A stretch of DNA of 11,986 nt from a bacterium (GTDB lineage Bacteria; Armatimonadota; HRBIN16). Made by a program: the position numbers and the translations under genes. The notes below the pieces were generated by a model. It was not told where the DNA came from and searched no databases. It saw only the letters and a program-made list of their open reading frames with translations. Below are positions 5,058 through 11,986 of the stretch, piece after piece; positions within the stretch are counted from its first letter, which is position 1, and every line of letters starts with the position of its first letter. The stretch lies in assembly GCA_025057335.1 (NCBI GenBank), contig JANWXG010000057.1, positions 1-11,986 of the forward strand, read 5' to 3'.

Positions 5058-8000
5058 ATGGAGGTTCCTCGCTTACAGGAGTTGTTGCCGATGCTGCGCG
5101 CGCTGCTCGGCGTGCGCGCCTTTGCTCACCTGCTTTCACCACAACACCACTGCACTGAGTATACCGATGTCTCAGGCAACCTGTTGCCCATGCTGTTAGC
5201 CGTCTCGCTCTCGGAGGGAAGCCCCTTGCTGTGCGTGCTGACCTCAGACCTTCAGCGAGCGGAGACGCTGGCGCTGGATTTGGAGGTGCTGGGCGTGCCT
5301 GCGCAGCAGGTTGTGGTGTTGCCCTCCATGCTGGGCGAGCTGTTTGAAGATACCCCCCCCGACCTGCACCTGGTTGGCAGTCGTATCGAGGCGCTGTGGA
5401 AGGTAGCGACAGGGCGGGCGAGAGTGCTGATTGCTACTCCGCAGAGCTTGCTGGAGCCGACCTTGCCTCCCGATGCCCTGCGCGAATCCACGCTGACCCT
5501 GCGCCGCGGCGAAATGGTGGACATGGAATGGCTGTTGCGCCGACTGGTGCAGCTGGGATACGAGCGGGAGGACCTGGTAGCGCAGCGCGGGCAGTTCAGC
5601 CGACGCGGGGGCATTATAGACCTCTTCCCTGTACACGCCGACGACCCCGTGCGCATGGAGTTCTTCGGCGACGAGATCGAACGCCTGCAGACATTTGACC
5701 CCGACTCGCAGCGCGCCTCCGCCCATCTGAGCGAGTGCACTGTCACGCCCGCGAGGGAAGTATTGTGGGAGCACGCCGATGTTGAGGGCGCCGTTGCCTC
5801 TCTGCAGCGCATGCTGGAGGAGACGCTGGCGCACCTGGCGAGAGGAGGCAATCCGCGTGCCCCTGAGGAGCTGCGCCAGCGTATCGAGGATGACCTGCTA
5901 CGCCTGCAGAACCGCGTGACCTTCGAGCGTCTGGAGCACTACATTGCTCTGCTGCATCCTGGCGTGAACGCCCTGCAGTATCTTCCTGCCGACTGCCTGC
6001 TGGTGCTGGACGAGCCGCTACAGCAGCAAACCGCTTACGCACAGTCCGCCCGCGACGCGCGAGACGTGCTGTCGCATCGAGCCAGGCGTGGAGAGATGCT
6101 CCCGCTGGAGCGGCTGTGGCAGGCGATGCCGCTTGCCATACCGCAGCCCGAAGATTTCCCCATACTGCTGTCGCGCTTGCTGGAGGGACGGCAGTGGGTG
6201 ACGTTCAGCAGTATCCCTGCCCCACGCGACTTGCTGCCCAAGGCGCGCGAAGAGGAGCTGGCTGCGCGCGCCCTGCCGGGGTACCGGGGACAGCTGCCCG
6301 CGCTGATGGGCACGCTGCGTAACTGGCTGGAGAGCGGATGCGTTGTGATAGTCGCGACCGAGCAGCCCCACCGCGTCAGCGAAATCCTGGCAGAGCATGA
6401 CCTGTTCCCCACTGAACTACCCCCGGAGGGGGAGCACGGGGCACTGGTTGTGGCGCACGCTCGCCTCTCCAGCGGCTTCCTGTGGGAGAAGGCGCGGCTG
6501 GTCGTGCTGACTGACGCCGAGCTGTTCGGCGCGAGCCGTCTGCGCATCCTGCGCCGACACGTACACGAGGGCATTCCCCTCTCCTCCATCTTAGACCTAC
6601 GCCCAGGCGATTACGTCGTGCATATTCATCACGGCATCGGCATCTACCGGGGCATCGTGCAACGCGAGGTGCTGGGCGTGCGGCGCGACTACCTGCTCAT
6701 CCAGTACGCTCCGCCCGATACCCTGCTCGTGCCTACCGACCAGATAGACCGCCTGCAGAAGTATATCGGCTCGGAGGAGAACCCGCCTGAAGTACATCGG
6801 CTCGGCGGCTCGGAGTGGGCGCTGACCAAGCGACGCGCCAAGGCAAAGGCGCGCAAAATGGCGGAGGAGCTGATACGCCTGTACGCCGCGCGGGAAGCCG
6901 CCGAACGCCCCCCGTATAGCCCCGACACTCCCTGGCAACAGGAGATGGAATCGGCTTTCCCCTATGAGGAGACGCCAGACCAGCGGCGCGCTATCTTAGA
7001 GGTGAAGCGCGATATGGAGGGCAGCCGCAAACCGATGGACCGCCTCATCTGCGGCGACGTAGGCTTTGGCAAAACAGAGGTGGCAATCCGCGCAGCGTTC
7101 AAAGCGGTGATGGAGGGCAGGCAGGTCGCAGTATTGTGTCCGACGACGGTGCTCGCCGCGCAACACTACAGTACTTTCCGTGAGCGTTTCGCCGCTTATC
7201 CCATCCGCGTGGAGCTGCTCAGCCGTTTCCGTTCGCCCAGGGAACAGAAGGAGGTCATCGAGGGACTACGTGTAGGTGCAGTGGACGTGGTGATTGGCAC
7301 GCATCGCCTGCTCTCTAAAGACGTGCAGTTCTACAACCTCGGGCTGCTGGTTGTGGACGAGGAGCAACGGTTTGGCGTTGCACAGAAGGAGCATATTAAG
7401 CGCCTACGCACACAGGTCGATGTGCTCACGCTGACCGCGACGCCCATCCCGCGCACGCTACACATCGCGCTGGGCGGTTTACGCGCGATGAGCGTGATCA
7501 ACGACCCCCCGTTTGGGCGATTGCCCATCCGCACCATTGTGCGCCCCTACGACGACGACGTGGTGCGCGAAGCCATCCTGCGCGAGCTGGAGCGCGGGGG
7601 ACAGGTGTACTACGTACACAATCGCGTGCAGAGCATCTACCACGTGGCGCAGCACGTGCAGGAGCTGGTACCCTTCGCGCGGATTCGCGTGGCGCACGGT
7701 CAGCTGCCCGAAGAGGAACTGGAAGAGGTGATGCTGGGCTTCTACCATCACGACTTCGACGTGCTGGTATGCACGACGATTATCGAGAACGGGCTGGACG
7801 TGCCTAACGCCAACACGCTGATTGTGGAGCGGGCGCATCGGCTGGGGTTGGCGCAGCTATACCAGTTGCGCGGGCGCGTGGGGCGCAGTGACCGTCAGGC
7901 GTACGCCTACTTCTTCTATCATCGTGACGCCGGTCTGGACGAGCGCGCCCGACAACGCCTCAACGCCCTGCGCGAGTTCGCTGGGCTGGGCTCTGGGCTC

Positions 8001-8597
8001 AAGCTGGCGATGCGTGACCTGGAGATTCGCGGTGCGGGTAACCTGTTGGGCGCGGAACAGCACGGCGCAATGGTTTCTGTCGGCTTCGAGCTATACGCTG
8101 AGATGTTAGCTGAAGCCATCCGAGAACTGCGTGGACAGCCCGAAGAGACCTTCTATCTGCCGCCCGTGGACGTGCCTGTGGACGTATACATCCCGACCAG
8201 TTACATCGCGGACGAGTCGCAGCGTATCCTGTTCTACAAGAAGATGACGGCAGTGCGCAAGATGGCAGATGTAGACGAGATCGAGGCGGAGCTGCGCGAC
8301 CGCTTTGGACCGTTGCCAGAGGTGGTGCAGAACGCGCTCTGGCTGCTACGTCTGCGCCTGCAGGCAGCGCGCATTGGTATCGCGGAGGTAAAGGCAGACC
8401 GCCAGTGGGCGAACCTCCGCTTCCAAGGACACGTTCGCCTCACGCCGCAGGCAGTGCGTGCGCTCACCGGGCTGCACCGACAACACCAGTTCACGGGCGA
8501 AGGCGTAAGGCTCTCGCTGGCGGGGAGCGCCTCCCCCCTCGCCACTCTCTCCGACATGTTCGACCTGCTGGAGAGTGCTCTAGGGCAAAAGGTATAG
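5058..8597 (+). CDS. mfd: Transcription-repair coupling factor
   Basis: An ATP-dependent translocase that pushes stalled RNA polymerase off DNA and recruits UvrA for strand-specific repair. The 1179 residues fit the family. Domain order: a UvrB-like N-terminal part with RRGGIIDLFP near residue 182; the RNA polymerase-interaction domain from about 515 (PGDYVVHIHHGIGIYRG); the RecG-like motor with Walker A GDVGFGKT at 666-673, DEEQ at 767-770, TATPIPRTL, TTIIENGLDVPN and QLRGRVGRS; GAGNLLGAEQHG; and a C-terminal domain ending at 1179. I keep the ATG at 5058 because LQELLPMLR resembles the usual Mfd N-terminal helix. However, the ATG at 5091 has AGGAG 9 nt upstream, which 5058 lacks, so the protein may be 11 residues shorter. 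It diverges from the oxidoreductase gene. No frameshift is seen. Confidence 0.97.
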   Translation: MEVPRLQELLPMLRALLGVRAFAHLLSPQHHCTEYTDVSGNLLPMLLAVSLSEGSPLLCVLTSDLQRAETLALDLEVLGVPAQQVVVLPSMLGELFEDTPPDLHLVGSRIEALWKVATGRARVLIATPQSLLEPTLPPDALRESTLTLRRGEMVDMEWLLRRLVQLGYEREDLVAQRGQFSRRGGIIDLFPVHADDPVRMEFFGDEIERLQTFDPDSQRASAHLSECTVTPAREVLWEHADVEGAVASLQRMLEETLAHLARGGNPRAPEELRQRIEDDLLRLQNRVTFERLEHYIALLHPGVNALQYLPADCLLVLDEPLQQQTAYAQSARDARDVLSHRARRGEMLPLERLWQAMPLAIPQPEDFPILLSRLLEGRQWVTFSSIPAPRDLLPKAREEELAARALPGYRGQLPALMGTLRNWLESGCVVIVATEQPHRVSEILAEHDLFPTELPPEGEHGALVVAHARLSSGFLWEKARLVVLTDAELFGASRLRILRRHVHEGIPLSSILDLRPGDYVVHIHHGIGIYRGIVQREVLGVRRDYLLIQYAPPDTLLVPTDQIDRLQKYIGSEENPPEVHRLGGSEWALTKRRAKAKARKMAEELIRLYAAREAAERPPYSPDTPWQQEMESAFPYEETPDQRRAILEVKRDMEGSRKPMDRLICGDVGFGKTEVAIRAAFKAVMEGRQVAVLCPTTVLAAQHYSTFRERFAAYPIRVELLSRFRSPREQKEVIEGLRVGAVDVVIGTHRLLSKDVQFYNLGLLVVDEEQRFGVAQKEHIKRLRTQVDVLTLTATPIPRTLHIALGGLRAMSVINDPPFGRLPIRTIVRPYDDDVVREAILRELERGGQVYYVHNRVQSIYHVAQHVQELVPFARIRVAHGQLPEEELEEVMLGFYHHDFDVLVCTTIIENGLDVPNANTLIVERAHRLGLAQLYQLRGRVGRSDRQAYAYFFYHRDAGLDERARQRLNALREFAGLGSGLKLAMRDLEIRGAGNLLGAEQHGAMVSVGFELYAEMLAEAIRELRGQPEETFYLPPVDVPVDVYIPTSYIADESQRILFYKKMTAVRKMADVDEIEAELRDRFGPLPEVVQNALWLLRLRLQAARIGIAEVKADRQWANLRFQGHVRLTPQAVRALTGLHRQHQFTGEGVRLSLAGSASPLATLSDMFDLLESALGQKV

Positions 8598-8730
8598 CAG
8601 TACACGTCGCGCCCCCTTCGCCAGCGCTTGCAGGGGAAAGCTCAGAGCGTGAGGAAAAACAATGTACAGCCCCAGCGAGGGAGCCAGTATCATCGCCTCG
8701 AGGCTAACATACCCAATCTCATCTCATCAC

Positions 8731-8739
8731 AAAAGGAGG
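8731..8739 (+). promoter_or_regulatory. Ribosome binding site of the guanylyltransferase gene
   Basis: AAAAGGAGG ends 9 nt before the ATG at 8749, fixing the start. The rest of 8598-8748 shows no clear promoter or strong terminator, so co-transcription with mfd is possible. Confidence 0.65.
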
Positions 8740-8748
8740 CATTGAACA

Positions 8749-11271
8749 ATGAAAGCGGTTGTGATGGCGGGCGGAGAGGGAACTCGGCTTCGCCCGTTGA
8801 CCTCTCGGCGTCCCAAGCCGCTCGTTCCTGTGATGAATCGTCCCATCATGGAACATATCATCGTGCTGCTGAAACAACATGGAGTTACCGACATCATTGT
8901 GACGCTATACTATCTTGCTGATGAAATCTCCGGATATTTCGGAACCGGCGCGGACTGGGGAGTACAAATCGAATACGTCGTGGAGGAAAGTCCACTGGGC
9001 ACCGCAGGGGCTGTGCGACAGGCAGCCCACCTTCTGGGCGACGAACCGTTCCTGATTGTGTCGGGCGACGCGCTGACCGATATCCGCCTGGACAGGCTCA
9101 TCCGCTATCACCACTCGAAAGGAGCCATCGTGACGCTGGCTCTAGCACATGTGCCCAACCCACGAGAATTCGGCGTGGTCATCACCGATGAAGACGGACG
9201 CATCCAGCGGTTCCTCGAGAAGCCCGACTGGAGCAACGTGTTCTCTGATACTGTGAATACCGGCATGTATGTGATAGACCCCGAAGTATTTCAACTGATG
9301 GAGCCTGGTCGCGTATACGACTGGAGCCAGGACATCTTCCCCCAGCTGTTGCGCGAGGGCAAGCCACTGTATGGTTACATCATGGGCGAGGACGAATACT
9401 GGTGCGACGTAGGCACCATTGAGCAATACCGCGAGGCGCACGAGCAGGTACTGACAGGCAAGGTCAACCTGACGCTGCCAGCCATCGAGTATGCGCCCGG
9501 CATCTGGGTCGAGGCGGGGGCGCAAATCCACCCAGAGGCGGAGATACACCAGCCTGTCTACATCGGACACCAGGCGACCATCAAGCGCGCCGCTCGCGTG
9601 GGACCGTTCACTGTTGTGGGCGATAATGCCATTATCGAGGAAGGTGCAGTCGTGGAACACAGCGTGCTGTGGGACTCCGTGTACGTGGGGATAAACAGCT
9701 ATGTCGCCTCCTCCGTTGTGGGCAGCCATACCACTATCAAGAACGAAGTGCGCGTAATGGAGGGGGCAGTCGTTGGCGACCGGGTGACTATCGGAGAGGG
9801 AAGCACCATCCGCCCGCACCTCAAAATCTGGCCTGACAAGTTCATTGAGCCGGGCGCGACGGTCACCATGAGCCTGGTGTGGGGTAAGAAGTGGCAGGGT
9901 TCTCTGTTCCGCAACCTGGGCGTGGCGGGCATCGTGAATGTGGAGATTACACCCGAGTTTGCTACCAAGCTGGCGGCGTCATACGGAGTGCTGCTGCGAA
10001 AAGGGGCGGCGGTGTTGCTCTCGCGCGACTCGCACAAGTCTTCGCGCGCCATCAAGCACGCCGTGATGAGCGGATTGCTGTCGGTAGGGGTCAACGTGTT
10101 TGACCTGCGCTCGATGCCCGTGCCCATCGCGCGTCACCACATCCGCGCCAGTGGCGCCGCGGGCGGCATGAACGTGCGCATCGCCCCCTACAACCCGCGC
10201 CTGACGCTCATCGAGTTCTTCGACAAAGAGGGCATCTACGTCTCCAAGAGCATGGAGCGCAAAATCGAGAGCGTCTTCTTCCGCGAGGACTTCGTGCGCA
10301 CGGACATCGAGGAGGTCGGCGAGATCGAATTCGCCTCCCGCGCCATCGAACAGTACCAGTCCGACTTCTTCAAGCACGTGGACTCGCGCTGCCTAGGCGA
10401 GGCGCGCTACCGCGTGGTGCTGGACTTTGCGTTCCACCGCATGGCGTCTATCTTCCCCACCATCCTAGGCAAGATGAACTGCGAGGTGATTGCACTCAAC
10501 GCTTATGCCGACCCCGATCGCGCGCCGCACACGGAAGCGCAAGTGCAGGAGCACCTGCGCAACCTACAGCAGATTGTGCAAAGCCTGCGGGCGGACGTGG
10601 GCGTGCTGTTCGAGAGCGACGGCGAGCGGATGCGTATCGTGGACGCACACGGCAACATCCTTTCCGACCAGCGCCTGCTCATCCTGTACGCGCTGGCGGT
10701 AGCGCGCGCCTATCGGCGGGCGCGTATCGCCGTGCCTGTTACCGCCTCCAGCGTCATCGAGCCGCTGGTCACAAAACACGGGGGCACTGTCGTACGCACC
10801 AAGACCGACGTGCGCTCCCTGATGGGCATCGCTGTTTCCGAGAGCGAGCCTGTGTTAATGGCAGGCGATGGCGAAGGGGGGTTCATCCTGCCACAGTTCC
10901 AGCCCTCCTTCGACGCGCTCTACGGCTTCGTGAAGCTGCTGGAGCTGCTCTCGCGAGCGAAGACCACCCTGCAGGACCTAGCGAAGCAAATCCCGCCCTT
11001 CTTCCTCGTGCGGCGCAGCGTGCAGTGCCCCTGGGAGCTGAAGGGCACAGTGATGCGCGTGATGACTCGCGAGTGCCGCGACGATGGCAAGGTAGAGCTC
11101 ATCGACGGCATCAAGATATACCAGAACGGACGATGGGCGCTCATCCTGCCCGATGCCTCCGAGCCACTGTTCCATCTATACGCGGAAGCCGAGAACCCCG
11201 AGGCGGCGCAGGGGTTGCTCGAACACTATCGGCAACGCATCGAGCAGATGACGGGTGAAGCAGGAAGGTGA
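8749..11271 (+). CDS. Mannose-1-phosphate guanylyltransferase fused to a phosphomannomutase-like domain
   Basis: Likely makes GDP-mannose or a related NDP-sugar for glycans. Of 840 residues, 1 to about 240 are a nucleotidyltransferase: GGEGTRLRPLT, RPKPLVPV, SPLGTAGAVRQA, VSGDALTD, FLEKP and NTGMYVI. Residues from about 245 to 375 are a left-handed beta-helix of hexapeptide repeats. From about 380 to 835 lies a phosphohexomutase-like region. There the catalytic loop TASHNP is replaced by IAPYNP (478-483, proline at the serine position). The metal loop DGDADR is ESDGER (622-627), the sugar loop GEESGH is GEGGF (708-712), and the phosphate loop ends DASEP (802-806). Mutase activity is therefore doubtful. 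Fusions of this layout, about 840 residues long, are known from cyanobacteria and actinobacteria. Nucleotide and sugar specificity cannot be fixed from sequence; glucose-1-phosphate or other sugars are alternatives. Confidence 0.88.
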   Translation: MKAVVMAGGEGTRLRPLTSRRPKPLVPVMNRPIMEHIIVLLKQHGVTDIIVTLYYLADEISGYFGTGADWGVQIEYVVEESPLGTAGAVRQAAHLLGDEPFLIVSGDALTDIRLDRLIRYHHSKGAIVTLALAHVPNPREFGVVITDEDGRIQRFLEKPDWSNVFSDTVNTGMYVIDPEVFQLMEPGRVYDWSQDIFPQLLREGKPLYGYIMGEDEYWCDVGTIEQYREAHEQVLTGKVNLTLPAIEYAPGIWVEAGAQIHPEAEIHQPVYIGHQATIKRAARVGPFTVVGDNAIIEEGAVVEHSVLWDSVYVGINSYVASSVVGSHTTIKNEVRVMEGAVVGDRVTIGEGSTIRPHLKIWPDKFIEPGATVTMSLVWGKKWQGSLFRNLGVAGIVNVEITPEFATKLAASYGVLLRKGAAVLLSRDSHKSSRAIKHAVMSGLLSVGVNVFDLRSMPVPIARHHIRASGAAGGMNVRIAPYNPRLTLIEFFDKEGIYVSKSMERKIESVFFREDFVRTDIEEVGEIEFASRAIEQYQSDFFKHVDSRCLGEARYRVVLDFAFHRMASIFPTILGKMNCEVIALNAYADPDRAPHTEAQVQEHLRNLQQIVQSLRADVGVLFESDGERMRIVDAHGNILSDQRLLILYALAVARAYRRARIAVPVTASSVIEPLVTKHGGTVVRTKTDVRSLMGIAVSESEPVLMAGDGEGGFILPQFQPSFDALYGFVKLLELLSRAKTTLQDLAKQIPPFFLVRRSVQCPWELKGTVMRVMTRECRDDGKVELIDGIKIYQNGRWALILPDASEPLFHLYAEAENPEAAQGLLEHYRQRIEQMTGEAGR

Positions 11272-11321
11272 TGGCTGTAACGCCCGCCTGCGCCTGTTTG
11301 CGTTCAGACTGGAGACCTGCG

Positions 11322-11347
11322 TTGGAGGGCGGGGATCCCGCCGAGCC
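11322..11347 (+). repeat. 26-nt hairpin repeat B, copy 8
   Basis: TTGGAGGG head and CGCCGAGCC tail. Internally GGCGGG (11328-11333) pairs with CCCGCC (11337-11342). It is not followed by T residues, so it is not an obvious terminator for the upstream gene. Confidence 0.6.
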
Positions 11348-11355
11348 GTCAGGGT

Positions 11356-11409
11356 GTCATGCTGAGCAGGGGTGAAGCATCCCAGATTCTTCGCTCCGCT
11401 CAGAATGAC
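11356..11409. repeat. Palindromic repeat A, copy 2 (54 nt)
   Basis: Arms GTCATGCTGAGC (11356-11367) and GCTCAGAATGAC (11398-11409) pair except at one position. The inside holds GTGAAGCATC and GATTCTTCGC, the same inner pair as in copy 1. Confidence 0.8.
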
Positions 11410-11413
11410 AGGG

Positions 11414-11431
11414 GGCGCACTGACATGCGCC
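11414..11431. repeat. Hairpin related to the glnA terminator
   Basis: GGCGCA and TGCGCC pair around CTGACA. Over a 20-nt stretch it matches the glnA terminator core at 18 positions. No T-tract follows on either strand. Confidence 0.5.
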
Positions 11432-11471
11432 GCTACCAACACAGCGCCCGACGAACTGTTTAGCTTGTAGT

Positions 11472-11489
11472 GAAGCACGGGAGTGCTTC
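11472..11489. repeat. Small hairpin in the right repeat island
   Basis: GAAGCAC (11472-11478) pairs with GTGCTTC (11483-11489) around GGGA. Upstream GTAGTG and downstream TGGACAAA also flank a shorter GC block at 53-74, so this may be another repeat type. A lone half of repeat A (TTCAGAATGACAG) follows at 11511-11523. Confidence 0.4.
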
Positions 11490-11528
11490 CCCTGGACAAA
11501 CAACAGGGACTTCAGAATGACAGAGGGG

Positions 11529-11554
11529 ATAGATGGCGAGGCTCCCGTCGAGCC
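11529..11554 (+). repeat. 26-nt hairpin repeat B, copy 9 (degenerate head)
   Basis: TGGCGAGGCTCCCGTCGAGCC is not fully conserved: the CTGGAGGG head has decayed while GCGAGGCTCC and CGAGCC remain. It lies just before palindrome A copy 3. Confidence 0.5.
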
Positions 11555-11563
11555 GCAGTCCCT

Positions 11564-11620
11564 GTCATGCTGAGCCGAAGGCGAAGCATCTGGGAGATTC
11601 TTCACTGCGCTCAGAATGAC
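11564..11620. repeat. Palindromic repeat A, copy 3 (57 nt)
   Basis: Arms GTCATGCTGAGC (11564-11575) and GCTCAGAATGAC (11609-11620) surround GCGAAGCATC and GATTCTTCACTGC. The family and orientation are the same as copy 2. Confidence 0.8.
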
Positions 11621-11646
11621 AAAAAGCACTCAGGAGAACAGAAGCG

Positions 11647-11672
11647 CTGGAGGGCGAGGTTCCCGCTGAGCC
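11647..11672 (+). repeat. 26-nt hairpin repeat B, copy 10
   Basis: CTGGAGGGCGAGG head and CGCTGAGCC tail. It is the last repeat before the promoter of the transporter gene. Confidence 0.6.
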
Positions 11673-11710
11673 ATCAAGGCAGGGCCTGTCCGACGCTGCT
11701 CACAACCTGC

Positions 11711-11739
11711 TTGACTTTTTGGGTACACCTTTTTAACAT
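11711..11739 (+). promoter_or_regulatory. Sigma70-type promoter of the transporter gene
   Basis: TTGACT (11711-11716) and TAACAT (11734-11739) are 17 bp apart, with a T-rich spacer. Transcription would start near 11746. AGGAGGAG (11758-11765) then lies 6 nt before the ATG at 11772. Confidence 0.6.
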
Positions 11740-11771
11740 CTCAAACAACCATCGTAGAGGAGGAGAACCGA

Positions 11772-11986
11772 ATGGAACGGAGCACCAGCAACGTGGGATT
11801 GTATGTGCGATTGTCGCTGATGATGTTTCTGCAGTTCGCCGTGTGGGGGGCATGGGCAGTCGTCATCGGCGGACATATGAAGAATCTGGGGTTCTCAGGC
11901 GTGCAGATCAGCTATGTGTTCGGCACCACCGCCTTCGGTTCACTGATTTCGCCGATGATTGCAGGCTGGATTGCCGACCGCCTGAT
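11772..11986 (+). CDS. MFS transporter, nucleoside:H+ symporter-like (partial)
   Basis: Only the first 71 codons are inside the window. The N-terminus resembles the NupG/XapB nucleoside:proton symporter family: a first membrane helix with SLMMFLQFAVWGAWAVVIGGHM, then a short loop (KNLGFSGVQISYVFGTTAFG) and a second helix SLISPMIAGWIADRL ending in the MFS-typical DR. An inner-membrane importer of nucleosides or a small sugar-like solute is likely. The start is supported by AGGAGGAG 6 nt upstream and by a promoter at 11711-11739. The real substrate needs the remaining sequence. Confidence 0.8.
   Translation, partial: MERSTSNVGLYVRLSLMMFLQFAVWGAWAVVIGGHMKNLGFSGVQISYVFGTTAFGSLISPMIAGWIADRL

Noticed and set aside
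7770..7810. Unusual asparagine in the Mfd motif TTIIENGLDVPN
   Set aside because: Threonine or serine is commoner there, but asparagine occurs in other bacterial Mfd proteins as I recall, so it is not remarkable.
8598..8748. Terminator or promoter between mfd and the guanylyltransferase gene
   Set aside because: Only a weak imperfect pairing (CCCCT with AGGGG) and a poor TAACAT without a -35 were seen, not enough for either call.
11357..11629. 90-codon minus-strand ORF in the right repeat island
   Set aside because: Its translation contains VILSAVKNL and CHSERSEES-type strings, the known hallmark of translated palindromic repeats, so it is not a gene. The ORFs over 127-608 are rejected for the same reason.

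Overview
The window looks like a GC-rich bacterial chromosome segment with well-formed Shine-Dalgarno sites, sigma70-type promoters and intrinsic terminators. It carries housekeeping and sugar-metabolism genes separated by islands of palindromic interspersed repeats. The mix is a type I-beta glutamine synthetase, Mfd, a mannose-1-phosphate guanylyltransferase fused to a phosphomannomutase-like domain, and abundant GTCATTCTGAGC-type palindromes. That fits environmental or thermophilic lineages such as Armatimonadota or Chloroflexota. The assignment is inference only; no rRNA or lineage marker is present.

Layout. Positions 1-498 hold no credible gene; they are filled by a 58-nt palindrome, seven copies of a 26-nt hairpin repeat and the glnA terminator. 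glnA (minus, 499-1914) is read from a strong promoter near 2058-2086, through a leader that itself contains a terminator-like hairpin. araD (plus, 2127-2840) diverges from it. A lone MalG-type sugar ABC permease (minus, 2871-3731) and a Gfo/Idh/MocA oxidoreductase (minus, 3807-4907) form a probable operon, separated by a perfect 32-bp palindrome. mfd (plus, 5058-8597) diverges from that pair and is followed by the GMP/PMM fusion (plus, 8749-11271). Positions 11272-11771 are a second repeat island. A nucleoside-symporter-like MFS transporter starts at 11772 and runs off the window.

How the genes relate. glnA assimilates ammonia. araD, the permease and the oxidoreductase are a small carbohydrate uptake and catabolism neighbourhood lacking the usual partners (no araA/araB, no second permease, no solute-binding protein). 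mfd links stalled transcription to DNA repair. The fusion protein should supply GDP-mannose or a similar NDP-sugar, but its mutase half has lost the catalytic serine motif.

The observations most worth a second look are the terminator inside the glnA leader, the inactive-looking mutase domain, and the 26-nt repeat family whose hairpin stems change together around a constant loop. I see no CRISPR array, no transposase, and no clear defence or novel multi-gene system.
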